NCBI GenBank assembly: GCA_036346375.1 | Contig: CM070517.1 | Location: forward strand, 9,899,161-9,963,160 | Direction of reading: 5' to 3' | DNA length: 64,000 nucleotides | Source of the DNA: Guadua angustifolia | Lineage: Eukaryota > Streptophyta > Magnoliopsida > Poales > Poaceae | Part shown: piece after piece, positions 12,462 to 25,600 of the stretch | How the letters are laid out: the number at the start of each line of letters is the position of its first letter | How positions within the stretch are numbered: the first letter of the stretch is position 1 | Notes under the pieces: model-generated | Seen by the model: the letters and a program-made list of their open reading frames with translations, nothing else | Databases searched by the model: none | Told to the model about the DNA's origin: nothing | Position numbers and translations under genes: made by a program

Positions 12462-15400
12462 TTGGAGCTTGTTTCGGTCGAATTCGATTTGATGTTAATT
12501 TCGAACAAGTTGAGATCCGAACAGGTGGATTTTGTGAAAGTTTGCACCGGAGCGAAACTCTACCAAGATGTACCGGGTTACACTCCTATGTGTCACCGGT
12601 CTCATTGGAGCTTGTTTCGCTCGATTTCGCTCTGGTGTTAATGTCACTCAATCCGGGATCCGAACAAGTGGACTTTATGAAAGTTTGCCCCGAAGCGAAA
12701 CACTCCGAAGACACACCGGATTGCCCTCGTAATTGTTGTCGGTCCTGTTGGAGTTTGTTTCGGTCGAATTAACTTTGATGCTAATTTCGTACAAATTGAG
12801 ATCTGAACAGGTGGATTTTGTGAAAGTTTGCACCGGAGCGAAAAACTCGGAAAATGCACCGGGTTGCAGTCTTATGTGTCGCCAGTCTCTTTGGAGCTTG
12901 TTTCGCTCGATTTCGCTCTGGTCTTAATTTCATTCAAACCGGGATCCGCACAAGTGGAGTTTATGAAAGTTTTCCACGAAGCGAAACACTCAAAGACACC
13001 GGATTGCCCTCGTATGTGTTGTCGGTCTTGTTGGAGCTTGTTTCGATTCGATCTCATTGCGATGTTAATTTTCGTGCAAACACGAGATTCAAAAATCAGT
13101 GGATTTTTGTGAAAGCTTGTACCAAGAGATCGAAACACTTTGTGAAAGTGCACCGAAACACTGCCTACTGTGTCGCCGGTCTCAATGGAGCTTGTTTTGC
13201 TCGATTTCGCTCTGATGTTAATTTCATTCAAACCGGATCCGCACAAGTGGATTTTATGAAAGTTTGCCCCGGCGAAACACTCAAGACACACCGATTGCCC
13301 TCGTAAGTGTTGTCGGTCTTGTTGGAGCTTCTTTCGTCGAAATCGCTTTGATGTTAACCGTACAAGTTGAGATCCAAATAGTGGATTTTGTGAAAGTATG
13401 CATAGGAGCGAAACACTCAAAATGCATCGAATTGCACTCCTAATGTCGCCGGTCTCATTGGAGCTTGTTTCGCCGATTTCACTCATGATGTTAATTTGAT
13501 TCAAACCGAATCGAACAAGTGGTCTTTATGAAAGTTTGCACTAGAATCGAAACACTCAAAGACACACCGGATTGCCCTCGTATGTGTCGTCGATCTTGTT
13601 GGAGCTTATTTCGGTTCGAATTCACTTTGATGTAAACTTCGTACAAGTTGAGATCCGAACAGGTGGATTTTGTGAAAGTTTGCACCGGAGCGAAACACTC
13701 TGAAGACACAACGGGTTGCACTCCTATGTCTCACCTGTCTCATTGGAGCTTGTTTCGCTCGATTTTGCTCTGGTATTAATTTCATTCATAGCGGGATCCA
13801 AACAAGTGGAGAGTTTATGATAGTTTTCCCCCAAGCGAAACATCCGAAGGCACACCGGATTGCCCCCGTAATTGTTGTCGACTTTGTTGGAGCTTGTTTC
13901 GATCGAATTCACTTTGATGTTAATTTCGTACAAATTGAGATCCAAGAGGTGGATTTTGTGAAAGTTTGCCCGAGAGGAAACACTCAAAATGCACCGGTTG
14001 CACTCCTATGTGTCGCCGGTCTCATTGGACCTTGTTTACGCTCGATTTCGCTCTGATCCAAATTTCATTCAAACCGGATCCGCACAAGTGGAGTTTATGA
14101 ATGTTTGCCACGGCTAAAACACTCAAGACACACCGGATTGCCATCGTTATTGTTGTCGATCTTGTTGGAGCTTGTTTCGGTCGATATCGCTGTGATGTTA
14201 ATTTCGTGCAAATCGAGATTCAAACAGGTGGATTTTGTGAAAGTTTGCACCAGAGCGAAACACTCAAAAAACACCGGATGCACTCCTATGGGTCGCCGGT
14301 CTCATTGGAGCTTGTTTGCTCGATTTCGCTCTTCGGTGTTAATTTCATTCAAACCGGATCCGCACAAGTGGATTTTATGAAAGTTTGCCCGAAAAAAACA
14401 CTCAAGACACACCGGATTGCCCTCGTATGTGTCGTCGGTCTTGTTGGAGCTTCTTTCGGTCGAAATCGCATTGATGTTAACTTCGTACAAGTTGAGATCC
14501 AAACAGGTGGATTTTGTGAAAGTTTGCACATGAGCGAAACACTCGAAATGCACCGAATTGCACTCCTTAATGTCGCCGGTCTCATTGGAGCTTGTTTCGC
14601 TCGATTTTACTCTGATGTTAATTTCATTCAAACCGGAATCCGAACAAGTGGACTTTATGAAAGTTTGCACCGAAGCGAAACACTCCGAAGACACACCGGA
14701 TTGCCCTCGTATGTGTCGTCGATCTTGTTGGAGCTTGTTTCGGTCGAATTCGCTTTGATGTAAACTTCGTACAAGTTAAGATCCGAACAGGTGGATTTTG
14801 TGAAAGTTTGCACCGGAGCGAAACACTCCGAAGACACACCGGGCTGCACTCCTATGTGTCACCGGTCTCATTGGAGCTTGCTTCGCTCGATTTCGCTCTG
14901 TGTTAATTTCATTCAAACCGGGATCCGCACAAGTGGAGTTTATGATAGTTTGCCCCGCGAAACATCCGAAGACACACCGGATTGCCCTCGTAATTGTTGT
15001 CGGTCTTGTTGGAGCTTGTTTCGGTCGAATTCACTTTGATGCTAATTTCGTACAAATTGAGATCTGAACAGGTGGATTTTGCGAAAGTTTGCACCGGAGC
15101 GAAACACTCCGAAAATGCACCGGGTTGCAGTCCTATGTGTCGCCAGTCTCATTGGAGCTTGTTTCGCTCGATTTCGCTCTGGTCTTAATTTCATTCAAAC
15201 CGAGATCCGCACAAGTGGAGTTTATGAAAGTTTTCCACGAAGCAAAACATCCGAAGACACACGGATTGCCCTCGTAATTGTTGTCGGTCTGTTGGAGCTT
15301 GTTTCGGTCGATCTCGCTTTGATGTTAATTTCGTGCAAATCGAGATCCGAACAGGTGGATTTCGTGAAAGTTTGCAGCAGAGCGAAACACTCCAAAAATG

Positions 15401-16824
15401 CACCGGGTTGCACTCCTCTGTGTCGCCGGTCTCGTTGGAGCTTGTATTGCTCGATTTCGCTCAGGTGTTAATTTCATTCAAACCGGGATCCGTACAAGTG
15501 GATTTTATGAAAGTTTGCCCCGAAGCGAAACACTCCGAAGACACACCGGATTGCCCTCGTTTGTGTTGTCGGTCTTGTTGGAGCTTCTTTCGGTCGAAAT
15601 CGCTTTGATGTTAACTTCGTACAAGTTGAGATCCGAACAGGTGGATTTTGTGAAAGTATGCACAGGAGCGAAACACTCCGAAAATGCATCGAATTGCACT
15701 CCTTAATGTTGCCGGTCTCATTGGAGCTTGTTTCGCTCGATTTCACTCTGATGTTAATTTCATTCAAACCGGAATCCGAACAAGTGGACTTTATGAAAGT
15801 TTGCACCGAAGCGAAACAATCCGAAGACACAATGGATTGCCCTCGTTTGTGTCGTCGATATTGTTGGAGCTTGTTTTGGTCGAATTCACTTTGATGTAAA
15901 CTTCGTACAAGTTGAGATCCGAACAGGCGGATTTTGTGAAAGTTTGCACCGGAGCGAAACACTCCAAAGACACACCACATTGCACTCCAATGTGTCACCG
16001 GTCTCATTGGAGCTTGTTTCGCTCGATTTTGCTCTGGTGTTAATTTCATTCAAACCGGGATCCGCACAAGTGGAGTTTATGATAGTTTGCCCCGAAGCGA
16101 AACATCCGAAGACACACCGGATTGCCCTCGTAATTGTTGTCGGTCTTGTTGGAGCTTGTTTCGGTCGAATTCACTTTGATGTTAATTTCGTACAAATTGA
16201 GATCTGAAGAGGTGGATTTTGTGAAAGTTTGCACCGGAGCGAAACACTCCGAAAATGCACCGGGTTGCAGTCCTATGTGTCGCCAGTCTCATTGGACCTT
16301 GTTTCGCTCGATTTCGCTCTGGTCCTAATTTCATTCAAACCGGGATCCGCACAAGTGGAGTTTATGAAAGTTTGCCATGAAGCAAAACACCGAAGACACA
16401 CCGGATTGCCATCGTTATTGTTGTCGGTCTGTTGGAGCTTGTTTCGGTCGATCTTGCTGTGATGTTAATTTTGTGCAAATCGAGATTCAAACAGTGGATT
16501 TTGTGAAAGTTTGCACGAGGCGAAACACTCAAAATGCACCGGTTGCACTCTTATGTGTCGCCGGTCTCGTTGGAGCTTGTTTAGCTCGATTTAGCTCGGT
16601 GTTAATTTCATTCAAACCGGATCCGCACAAGTGGATTTTATGAAAGTTTGCCCGGCGCAAAACACTCAAGAAGACACCGGATTGCCCTCGTTTGTGTTGT
16701 CGATCTTGTTGGAGCTTCTTTCGGTCGAAATCGCTTTGATGTTAACTTCGTACAAGTTGAGATCCGAACAGGTGGATTTTGTGAAAGTATGCACAGGAGC
16801 GAAACACTCCGAAAATGCATCGGA

Positions 16825-19800
16825 TTGCACTCCTTAATGTCGCCGGTCTCATTGGAGCTTGTTTCGCTCGATTTCACTCTGATGTTAATTTCATTCAAAC
16901 TGGGATCCGAACAAGTGGACTTTATGAAAGTTTGCACCGAAGCGAAACACTCCGAAGACACACCGGATTGCCCTCGTAATTGTTGTTGGTCTTGTTGGAG
17001 CTTGTTTCGGTCGAATTCGCTTTGATGTTAATTTCGTACAAGTTGAGATCCGAACAGGTGGATTTTGTGAAAGTTTGCACCAGAGCGAAACACTCAAAAT
17101 GCAACGGTTGCACTCCTATGTGTCACGGGTCTCATTGGAGCTTGTTTCGCTCGATTTTGCTCTGTGTTAATTTCATTCAAACCGGGATCCGCACAAGTGG
17201 AGTTTATGAAAGTTTTCCCGAAGCGAAACATCCGAAGACACACCGGATTGCCCTCGTAATTGTTGTTGGTCTTGTTGGAGCTTGTTTCGGTCGAATTCGC
17301 TTTGATGTTAATTTCGTACAAATTGAGATCCGAACAGGTGGATTTTGTGAAAGTTTGCACCAGAGCGAAACACTCCAAAAATGCACCGGGTTGCACTCCT
17401 ATGTGTCGCCGGTCTCATTGGAGCTTGTTTCGCTCGATTTTGCTCTGGTGTTAATTTCATTCAAACCGGGATCCGAACAAGTGGACTTTATGAAAGTTTG
17501 CCCCGAAGCGAAACACTCCGAAGACACACCGGATTGCCATCGTAAGTGTTGTCGGTCTTGTTGGAGCTTGTTTGCCGATCTCAGCTTTGATGTTAATTTC
17601 GCAAATTGAGATTCAAACAGTGGATTTTGTGAAAGTTTGCACCGAGCGAAACACTCAAAAAAATCACTGCCCTCCCTCTGTGTTGTGGTTCTTGTTGGAG
17701 CTTGTGCAATTAACTTTCATGTTAATTTCGAAACACTCAAAATGCACGAAACACTCAAAAATCCTGGTTGGGACTCATGTGTCGCCGATCTCATTGGAGC
17801 TTGTTTCGCTCGATTTCGCTTACTCTAGTGTTAATTTCATTCAAACCGAGATCCGCACAAGTGGACTTTATGAAAGTTTGCACAAAGCAAACACTCGAAG
17901 ACACATCGGATTGCCCTCGTAATTGTTGTCGGTCTTGTTGGAGCTTGTTTGATCGAATTCGCTTTGATGTTAATTTCGTACAAGTTGAGATCGAACAGTG
18001 GATTTTGTGAAAGTTTGCACCGGAGCGAAACACTCCGAAAATGCACCGGGTTGCACTCCTTGTGTCGCCGGTCTCGTTGGAGCTTGTTTTGCTCGATTTC
18101 GCTCAGGTGTTAATTTCATTCAAACCCGGATCCGTACAAGTGGACTTTATGAAAGTTTGCCCCGAAGCGAAACACTCCGAAGACACACCGGATTGCCCTC
18201 GTATGTGTCGTCGGTCTTGTTGGAGCTTCTTTCGGTCGAAATCGCATTGATGTTAACTTCGTACAAGTTGAGATCCAAACAGGTGGATTTTGTGAAAGTT
18301 TGCACCGGAGCGAAACACTCCGAGATGCACCGAATTGCACTCCTTAATGTCGCCGGTCTCATTGGAGCTTGTTTCGCTCGATTTTACTCTGATTTAATTT
18401 CATTCAAACCGGAATCTGAACAAGTGGACTTTATGAAAGTTTGCACCGAAGCGAAACACTCCGAAGACACACCGGATTGCCCTCGTAATTGTTGTCGGTC
18501 TTGTTGGAGCTTGTTTGGTCGAATTCACTTTGATGTTAATTTTGTACAAGTTAAGATCCAAGCAGTGGATTTTGCGAAAGTTTGCATCGGAGCGAAACTC
18601 TCCGAAGACACACCGGGCTGCACACCTATGTGTCACCGGTCTCATTGGAGCTTGCTTCGCTTGATTTCGCTCTGGTGTTAATTTCATTCAATCCGGGGTC
18701 CGCACAAGTGGACTTTACGATAGTTTGCCCCGAAGCGAAATATCCGAAGACACACTGGATTGCCCTCGTAATTGTTGTCGGTCTTGTTGGAGCTTCTTTC
18801 GGTCGAAATCGCATTGATGTTAACTTCATACAAGTTGAGATCTAAATAGGTGGATTTTGTGAAAGTTTGCACCGGACCGAAACACTCCGAGATGCACCGA
18901 ATTGCACTCCTTAATGTCGCCGGTCTCATTGAAGCTTGTTTCGCTCGATTTTACTCTGATGTTAATGTCATTCAAACCGGAATCCGAACAAGTGGGCTTT
19001 ATGAAAGTTTGCACCGAAGCGAAACACTCCGAAGACAGACCGGATTGCCCTCGTATGTGTTGTCGATCTTGTTGGAGCTTGTTTCGATCGAATTCGCTTT
19101 GATGTTAATTTCTTGCAAGTTGAGATCCGAATAGGTGGATTTTGTGAAAGTTTGCACCGGAGCGAAACACTCGAAAATGCACCGGGTTGCACTCCTATGT
19201 GTCACCGGTCTCATTGGAGCTTGTTTACGCTCGATTTCGCTCGATGTTAATTTCATTCAAACCGGATCAACACAAGTGGACTTTATGAAAGTTTGCCCCG
19301 GCGAAACATCCAGAAGACACATCGGATTGCCCTCGTAATTGTTGTTGGTCATTGTTGGAGCTTGTTTGGTCAATCTCGCTTTGATGTTAATTTCGTACAA
19401 GTTGAGATCCAAACAGGTGGATTTTGTGAAAGTTTGCACCGGAGCGAAACACTCCGATGATGCACCGGTTGGGACTCCTATGTGTCACCGGTCTCATTGG
19501 AGCTTGTTTCGATCGATTTCGCTCTGGTGTTAATTTCATTCAAACCGGGATCCGAACAAGTGGACTTTATGAAAGTTTGCCTCGAAGCGAAACACTCCGA
19601 ATACACACCGGGTTGCCCTCGTAATTGTTGTTGGTCTTGTTGGAGCTTGTTTCGCTCGAATTCGCTTTGATGTTAACTTCGTACAAGTTGAGATCCAAAC
19701 AGGTGGATTTTGTGAAAGTTTGCACAGGAGCGAAACACTCCGAAATGCACCGAATTGCACTCCTTAATGTCGTCGGTCTCATTGGAGTTTGTTTCGCTCG

Positions 19801-22698
19801 ATTTTACTCTAATGTTAATTTCATTCAAACCGGAATACGAACAAGCGGACTTTATGAAAGTTTGCACCGAAGCGAAACACTCCGAAGACACACCGGATTG
19901 CCCTCATATGTGTCGTCGATCTTGTTGGAGCTTGTTTCGGTCGAATTCGCTTTGATGTAAACTTCGTACAAGTTAAGATCCGAACAGGTGGATTTTATGA
20001 AAGTTTGCACCAGAGCGAAACACTCCGAAGACACACCGGGCAGCACTCCTATGTGTCACGGGTCTCATTGGAGCTTGTTTCGCTCTGGTGTTAGTTTCAT
20101 TCAAACCGGGATCCGCACAAGTGGAGTTTATTATAGTTTGCCCCGAAGCGAAACATCCGAAGACACACCGGATTGCCCTCGTAATTGTTGTCGGTCCTGT
20201 TGGAGTTTGTTTCGGTCGAATTAACTTTGATGCTAATTTCGTACAAATTGAGATCTGAACAGGTGGATTTTGTGAAAGTTTGCACCGGAGCGAAAAACTC
20301 GGAAAATGCACCGGGTTGCGCTCGTATGTTGTTGGTCTTGTTGGAGCTTGTTTTGCTCGATTTGCTTTCACGTTAATTTCATTCAATTTGGATCCGAACA
20401 AGTGGATTTAGTGAATGTTTGCCACGAAGCAAAACATCCGAAAATGCACCGGATTGGACTCGTAATTGATGCCGGCCTCATTGGAGCTTGTTTCATTCGA
20501 TTTCGCTTTGATGTTAATTTCATTCAAACCGAGATCCGAACAATTGGATTTATGAAAGTTTGCCCTAAGCGAAACACTCGAAAATGCACCGGTTGCACTC
20601 CTTTGTGTAGTCGGTCTCGTTGGAGCTTGTTTTGCTCGATTTAAACTTTAATGTTAATTTCATTCAAACCGGATCCGCCAAGTGGACTTTATGAAAGTTT
20701 GCCCGAATGAAACACTCAAGACACACCGGATTGCCCTCGTATGTGTTGTCGGTCTTGTTGGAGCTTGTTTGATCAAATTCGCTTTGATGTTAATTTCTGC
20801 AAGTTGAGATCCAAACAATGGATTTTGTGAAAGTTTGCACCGAGCGAAACACTCAAAATGCACCGAATTGCACTCCTATGTGTCGCCGGTCTCATTGGAG
20901 CTTGTTTTGCTCGATTTACTCGATGTTAATTTCATTCAAACCGGAATCCGAACAAGTGGACTTTATGAAAGTTTGCCCGGGCGAAACACTCGAAGACACA
21001 CCGGATTGCCCTCATATATGTAGTCGATCTTGTTGGAGCTTGTTTGATCGAATTCTTTGATGTTAAACTTGTACAAGTTAAGATCCGGATAGGTGGATTT
21101 TGTGAAAGTTTGCACCGAGCGAAACACTCAAAATGCATAGGCTTGCACTCCTATGTGTCACCGTCTCATTGGAGCTTGTTTCGCTCGATTTACGCTCGTG
21201 TTAATTTCATTCAAACCGGGATCCGCACAAGTGGAGTTTATGATAGTTTGCCCCGAAGCGAAACATCCGAAGACACACCGGATTGCCCTCGTAATTGTTG
21301 TTGGTCTTGTTGGAGCTTGTTTGGTCGAATTCACTTTGATGTTAATTTTGTACAAATTGAGATCTGAACAGTGGATTTTGTGAAAGTTTGCACCGAGCGA
21401 AACACTCGAAAATGCACCGGAGGGACTCTATGTGTTGCCGGTCTCATTGGAGCTTGTTTAAGCTCGATTTCGCTCGGTGTTAATTTCATTCAAACCGGGA
21501 TCCGAACAAGTGGACTTTATGAAGTTTGCCCGAAGCAAAACACTCAAGACACACGGATTGCCCTCGTAATTGTTGTCGGTCTGTTGGAGCTTGTTTCGGT
21601 CGATCTCGCTTTGATGTTAATTTCGTGCAAATCGAGATCCGAACAGGTGGATTTCGTGAAAGTTTGCACCAGAGCGAAACACTCCGAAAATGCACCGGGT
21701 TGCACTCCTTTGTGTCGCCGGTTTCGTTGTAGCTTGTTTTGCTCGATTTCACTCAGGTGTTAATTTCATTCAAACCCGGATCCGTACAAGTGGACTTTAT
21801 GAAAGTTTGCCCCGAAGCGAAACACTCAAAGACACACCGGATTGCCCTCGTATGTGTAGTCGGTCTTGTTGGAGCTTGTTTCGGTCGAAATCACATTGAT
21901 GTTAACTTTGTACAAGTTGAGATCCAAACAGGTGGATTTTGTGAAAGTTTGCACAGGAGTGAAACACTCCGAGATGCACCGAATTACACTCCTTAATGTC
22001 GCCGGTCTCATTGGAGCTTGTTTCGCTCGATTTTACTCTGATGTTAATTTCATTCAAACCGGAATCCGAACAAGTGGACTTTATGAAAGTTTGCACTGAA
22101 GCGAAACACTCCGAAGACACACCGGATTGCCCTCGTATGTGTCGTTGATCTTGTTGGAGCTTGTTTCGGTCGAATTCGCTTTGATGTAAACTTCGTACAA
22201 GTTAAGATCCGAATAGGTGAATTTTGTGAAAGTTTGCACCGGAGAGAAACACTCCGAAGACACACCGGGCTGCACTCCTGTGTGTCACCGGTCTCATTGG
22301 AGCTTGCTTCGCTCGATTTCTATCTGGTGTTAATTTCATTCAAACCGGGATCCGAACAATTGGACTTTATGAAAGTTTACCCCGAAGCGAAACACTCCAA
22401 AGACACACGGATTGCCCTCGTATGTGTAGTCGGTCTTATTGGAGCTTGTTTCGTTCGAATTCGCTTTAATGTTAATTTCTTTCAAATCAGGATTTGCAGA
22501 GGTGGACTTTACGAAAGTTTCCCTCGGATCGAAACACTCCGAAGACACACCGGATTGCCCTCGTATGCGTTGTCGGTCATGTTGGAGCTTGTTTCGATCG
22601 AATTCGCTTTGATATTAATTTAATGCAAGTTGAGATCCGAACAGGTGGATTTTGTGAAAGTTTGCACCGGAGCGTAAAACTCAGAAAATGCACCGAAT
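16825..22698 (+). repeat. irregular higher-order region of the satellite
   Basis: The diagnostic variant appears at 16825, 18335, 18902, 19755 and 21984. Spacings of 1510, 567, 853 and 2229 bp correspond to about 10.5, 4, 6 and 15.5 monomers. The stretch 17571-17770 is scrambled, with repeated short pieces such as CGAAACACTCAAA. Regular 8-mer order is lost here, consistent with rearrangement by unequal exchange. Confidence 0.7.
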
Positions 22699-25600
22699 TG
22701 CACTCCTTAGTGTCGCCGGTGTCATTGGAGCTTGTTTCGCTTCACTTCGCTCTGAGGTTAATTTCATTCTAACCGGGAACCGCATAAGTGGACTTTATAA
22801 AAGTTTCCCCCGAAGTGAATCAATCCGAAGACACACCTGATTTCCCTCGTAAGTGTTGTTGGTCTTTGTTGGAGCTTATTTCGGTCGAATTTGTTTTGAT
22901 GTTAATTTCGTACAAGTTGAGATCTGAACAGGTGGATTTTGTGAAAGTTTGCACCGGAGCAAAACACTCCGAAGATGCACCGGTTGGGACTCCTATGTGT
23001 CACCGGTCTCATTGGAGCTTGTTTCGCTCGATTTCGCTCTGGTGTTAATTTCATTCAAACCGGGATCCGAACAAGTGGACTTTATGAAAGTTTGCCCCGA
23101 AGCGAAACTCTCCGAAGACACACCGGATTTTCCTCGTAAGTGTTGTCGGTCTTGTTGAAGCTTGTTTCGGTCGATTGCGCTTTGATGTTAATTTCGTACA
23201 AATCGAGATCCGAACAGGTAGATTTTGTGAAAGTTTGCACCGGAGCGAAACACTCCGAAAAAGCACCGGGCTTGTTGGAGATTTTTCGTTCTAATTCGCT
23301 TTAATGTTAATTTCAATCAAATCGGGATTTACACAGGTGAACTTTATGAAAGTTTCCCTCGGAGCGAAACATTCCGAAAACACACCAGATTGCCCTCGTA
23401 TGTGTTGTCGTTCTTGTTGGAGCTTGTTTCGATCAAATTCGCTTTCATGTTAATTTCGAACAAGTTGAGATCCGAACAGGTGGATTTTGTGAAATTTTAC
23501 ACCGGAGCGAAACACTCCGAAAATGCACCGGGTGGGACTCCTATGTGTCGCCAGTCTCATTGGAGCTTGTTTCACTCGATTTCGCTCTAGTGTTAATTTC
23601 ATTCAAACTGGGATCCGAACAAGTGGACTTTATAAAAGTTTGCCCCAAAAGGAAACACTCTAGAGACACACCGGATTGCCCTCGTATATGTAGTCGGTCT
23701 TGTTGGAGCTTGTTTCGATCGAATTCATTTTATTGTTAATTTCATACAAGTTGAGATGCGGATAGGTGGATTTTGTGAAAGTTTGCACTGGAGCGAAAAG
23801 CTCCGAAAATGCACAGAATTGCACTCCTTAGTGTCGCTGGTGTCATTGGAGCTTGTTTCGCTCGACTTCGCTCTGATGTTAATTTCATTCTAACCGGGAT
23901 CCGCACAAGTGGACTTTATGAAAGTTTTCCCCGAAGCGAAACACTCCGAAGACACACCAGATTACCCTCGTAAGAGTTGTTGGTCTTTGTTGTAGCTTAT
24001 TTCGGTCGAATTCGCTTTGATGTTAATTTCGTACAAGTTGAGATCCGAACAGGTGTATTTTCTGAAAGTTTGCACGAGCGAAACACTCCGAAGATGCATC
24101 GGGTGGGACTCCTGTGTGTCGCCGGTCTCGTTGGAGCTTGTTTCGCTCGATTTCGCTCTGGTGTTAATTTCATTCTAACCGGGATCTGAACAAGTGGACT
24201 TTATGAAAGTTTCCCCCGAAGCGAAACACTCCGAAGACACACCGGATTGCCCTCGTAATTGTTGTCGGTCTTGTTGCAGCTTGTTTCGGTCGATTGAGCT
24301 TTGATGTTAATTTCGAACAAATCGAGATCCGAACAGGTGATTTTGTGAAAGTTTGGACCGGATCGAAACACTCCGAAAATGCACCGAGATGCACTCCTAT
24401 GTGTCGCCGGTCTAATTGGAGTTTGTTTCGCTTGTTTTCGCACTGGTGTTAATTTCATTCAAACCGGGATACGAACAATCAGACTTTATGAAAGTTTGCC
24501 CCGAAGCGAAACACTCCAAAGACACACCGGATTGCCCTCGTATGTGTAGTCGGTCTTGTTGGAGCTTGTTTCGTTCGAATTCGTTTTAACGTTAATTTCA
24601 TTCAAACAGGGATTTGCACTGGTGGACTTTACGAAAGTTTCCCTCGGAGCGAAACACTCCGAAGACACACCGGATTGCCCTCGTATGCGTTGTCGGTCAT
24701 GTTGGGGCTTGTTTCAATCGAATTCGCTTTAATGTTAATTTCATGCAAGTTGAGATCCGAACAGGTGGATTTTGTGAAAGTTTGCACCGGAGCGAAAAAC
24801 TCAGAAAATGCTCCGAATTGCACTCCTTAGTGTCGCCGGTGTCATTGGAGCTTGTTTCGCTCGACTTCGCTCTGATGTTAATTTCATTCTAACTGGGATC
24901 CGCACAAGTGGACTTTATGAAAGTTTCCCCCGAAGCGAAACACTCCGAAGACACACCTGATTGCCCTCGTAAGTGTTGTTGGTCTTTGTTGGAGCTTATT
25001 TCGGTCGAATTCGCTTTGATGTTAATTTCGTACAAGTTGAGATCCGAACAGGTGGATTTTGTGAAAGTTTGCACTGGAGCGAAACACTCCGAAGATGCAC
25101 CGGTTGGGACTCCTATGTGTCGCCGGTCTCATTGGAGCTTGTTTCGCTCGATTTTGCTCTGGTGTTAATTTCATTCAAACCGGGATCCGAACAAGTGGAC
25201 TTTATGAAAGTTTGCCCCGAAGCGAAACACTCCGAAGACACACCGGATTGCCCTCATAATTGTTGTCGGTCTTGTTGGATCTTGTTTTGGTCGATTGTGC
25301 TTTGATGTTAATTTCGTACAAATCGAGATCCGAATAGGTGGATTTTGTGAAAGTTTGCACGGGAGCAAAACACTCCGAAAAAGCACCGGGTTGCACTCCT
25401 ATGTGTCGCCGGTCTCATTGGAGATTGTTTCGCTCGATTTCGCACTGATGTTAATTTCATTCACACCGGGATCCGAACAATTGGACTTTATGAAAGTTTG
25501 GCCGTAAGCGAAACACTCCGAAGACACACCGGATTGCCCTCGTATGTGTAGTCGGTCTTGTTGGATCTTGTTTCGTTCGAATTCGCTTTAAAGTTAATTT

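Larger units (their letters stand above)
8013..16824 (+). repeat. seven consecutive 8-mer higher-order repeats (~1.13 kb each)
   Basis: The same diagnostic variant recurs at 8013, 9152, 10281, 12292, 13432, 14558, 15694 and 16825. Spacings are 1139, 1129, 2011, 1140, 1126, 1136 and 1131 bp. The 2011-bp interval contains an 885-bp solo LTR plus its 5-bp target copy. Removing these leaves 1121 bp, again one 8-mer. This is regular higher-order periodicity over ~8 kb of satellite, read directly from the sequence. Confidence 0.85.
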
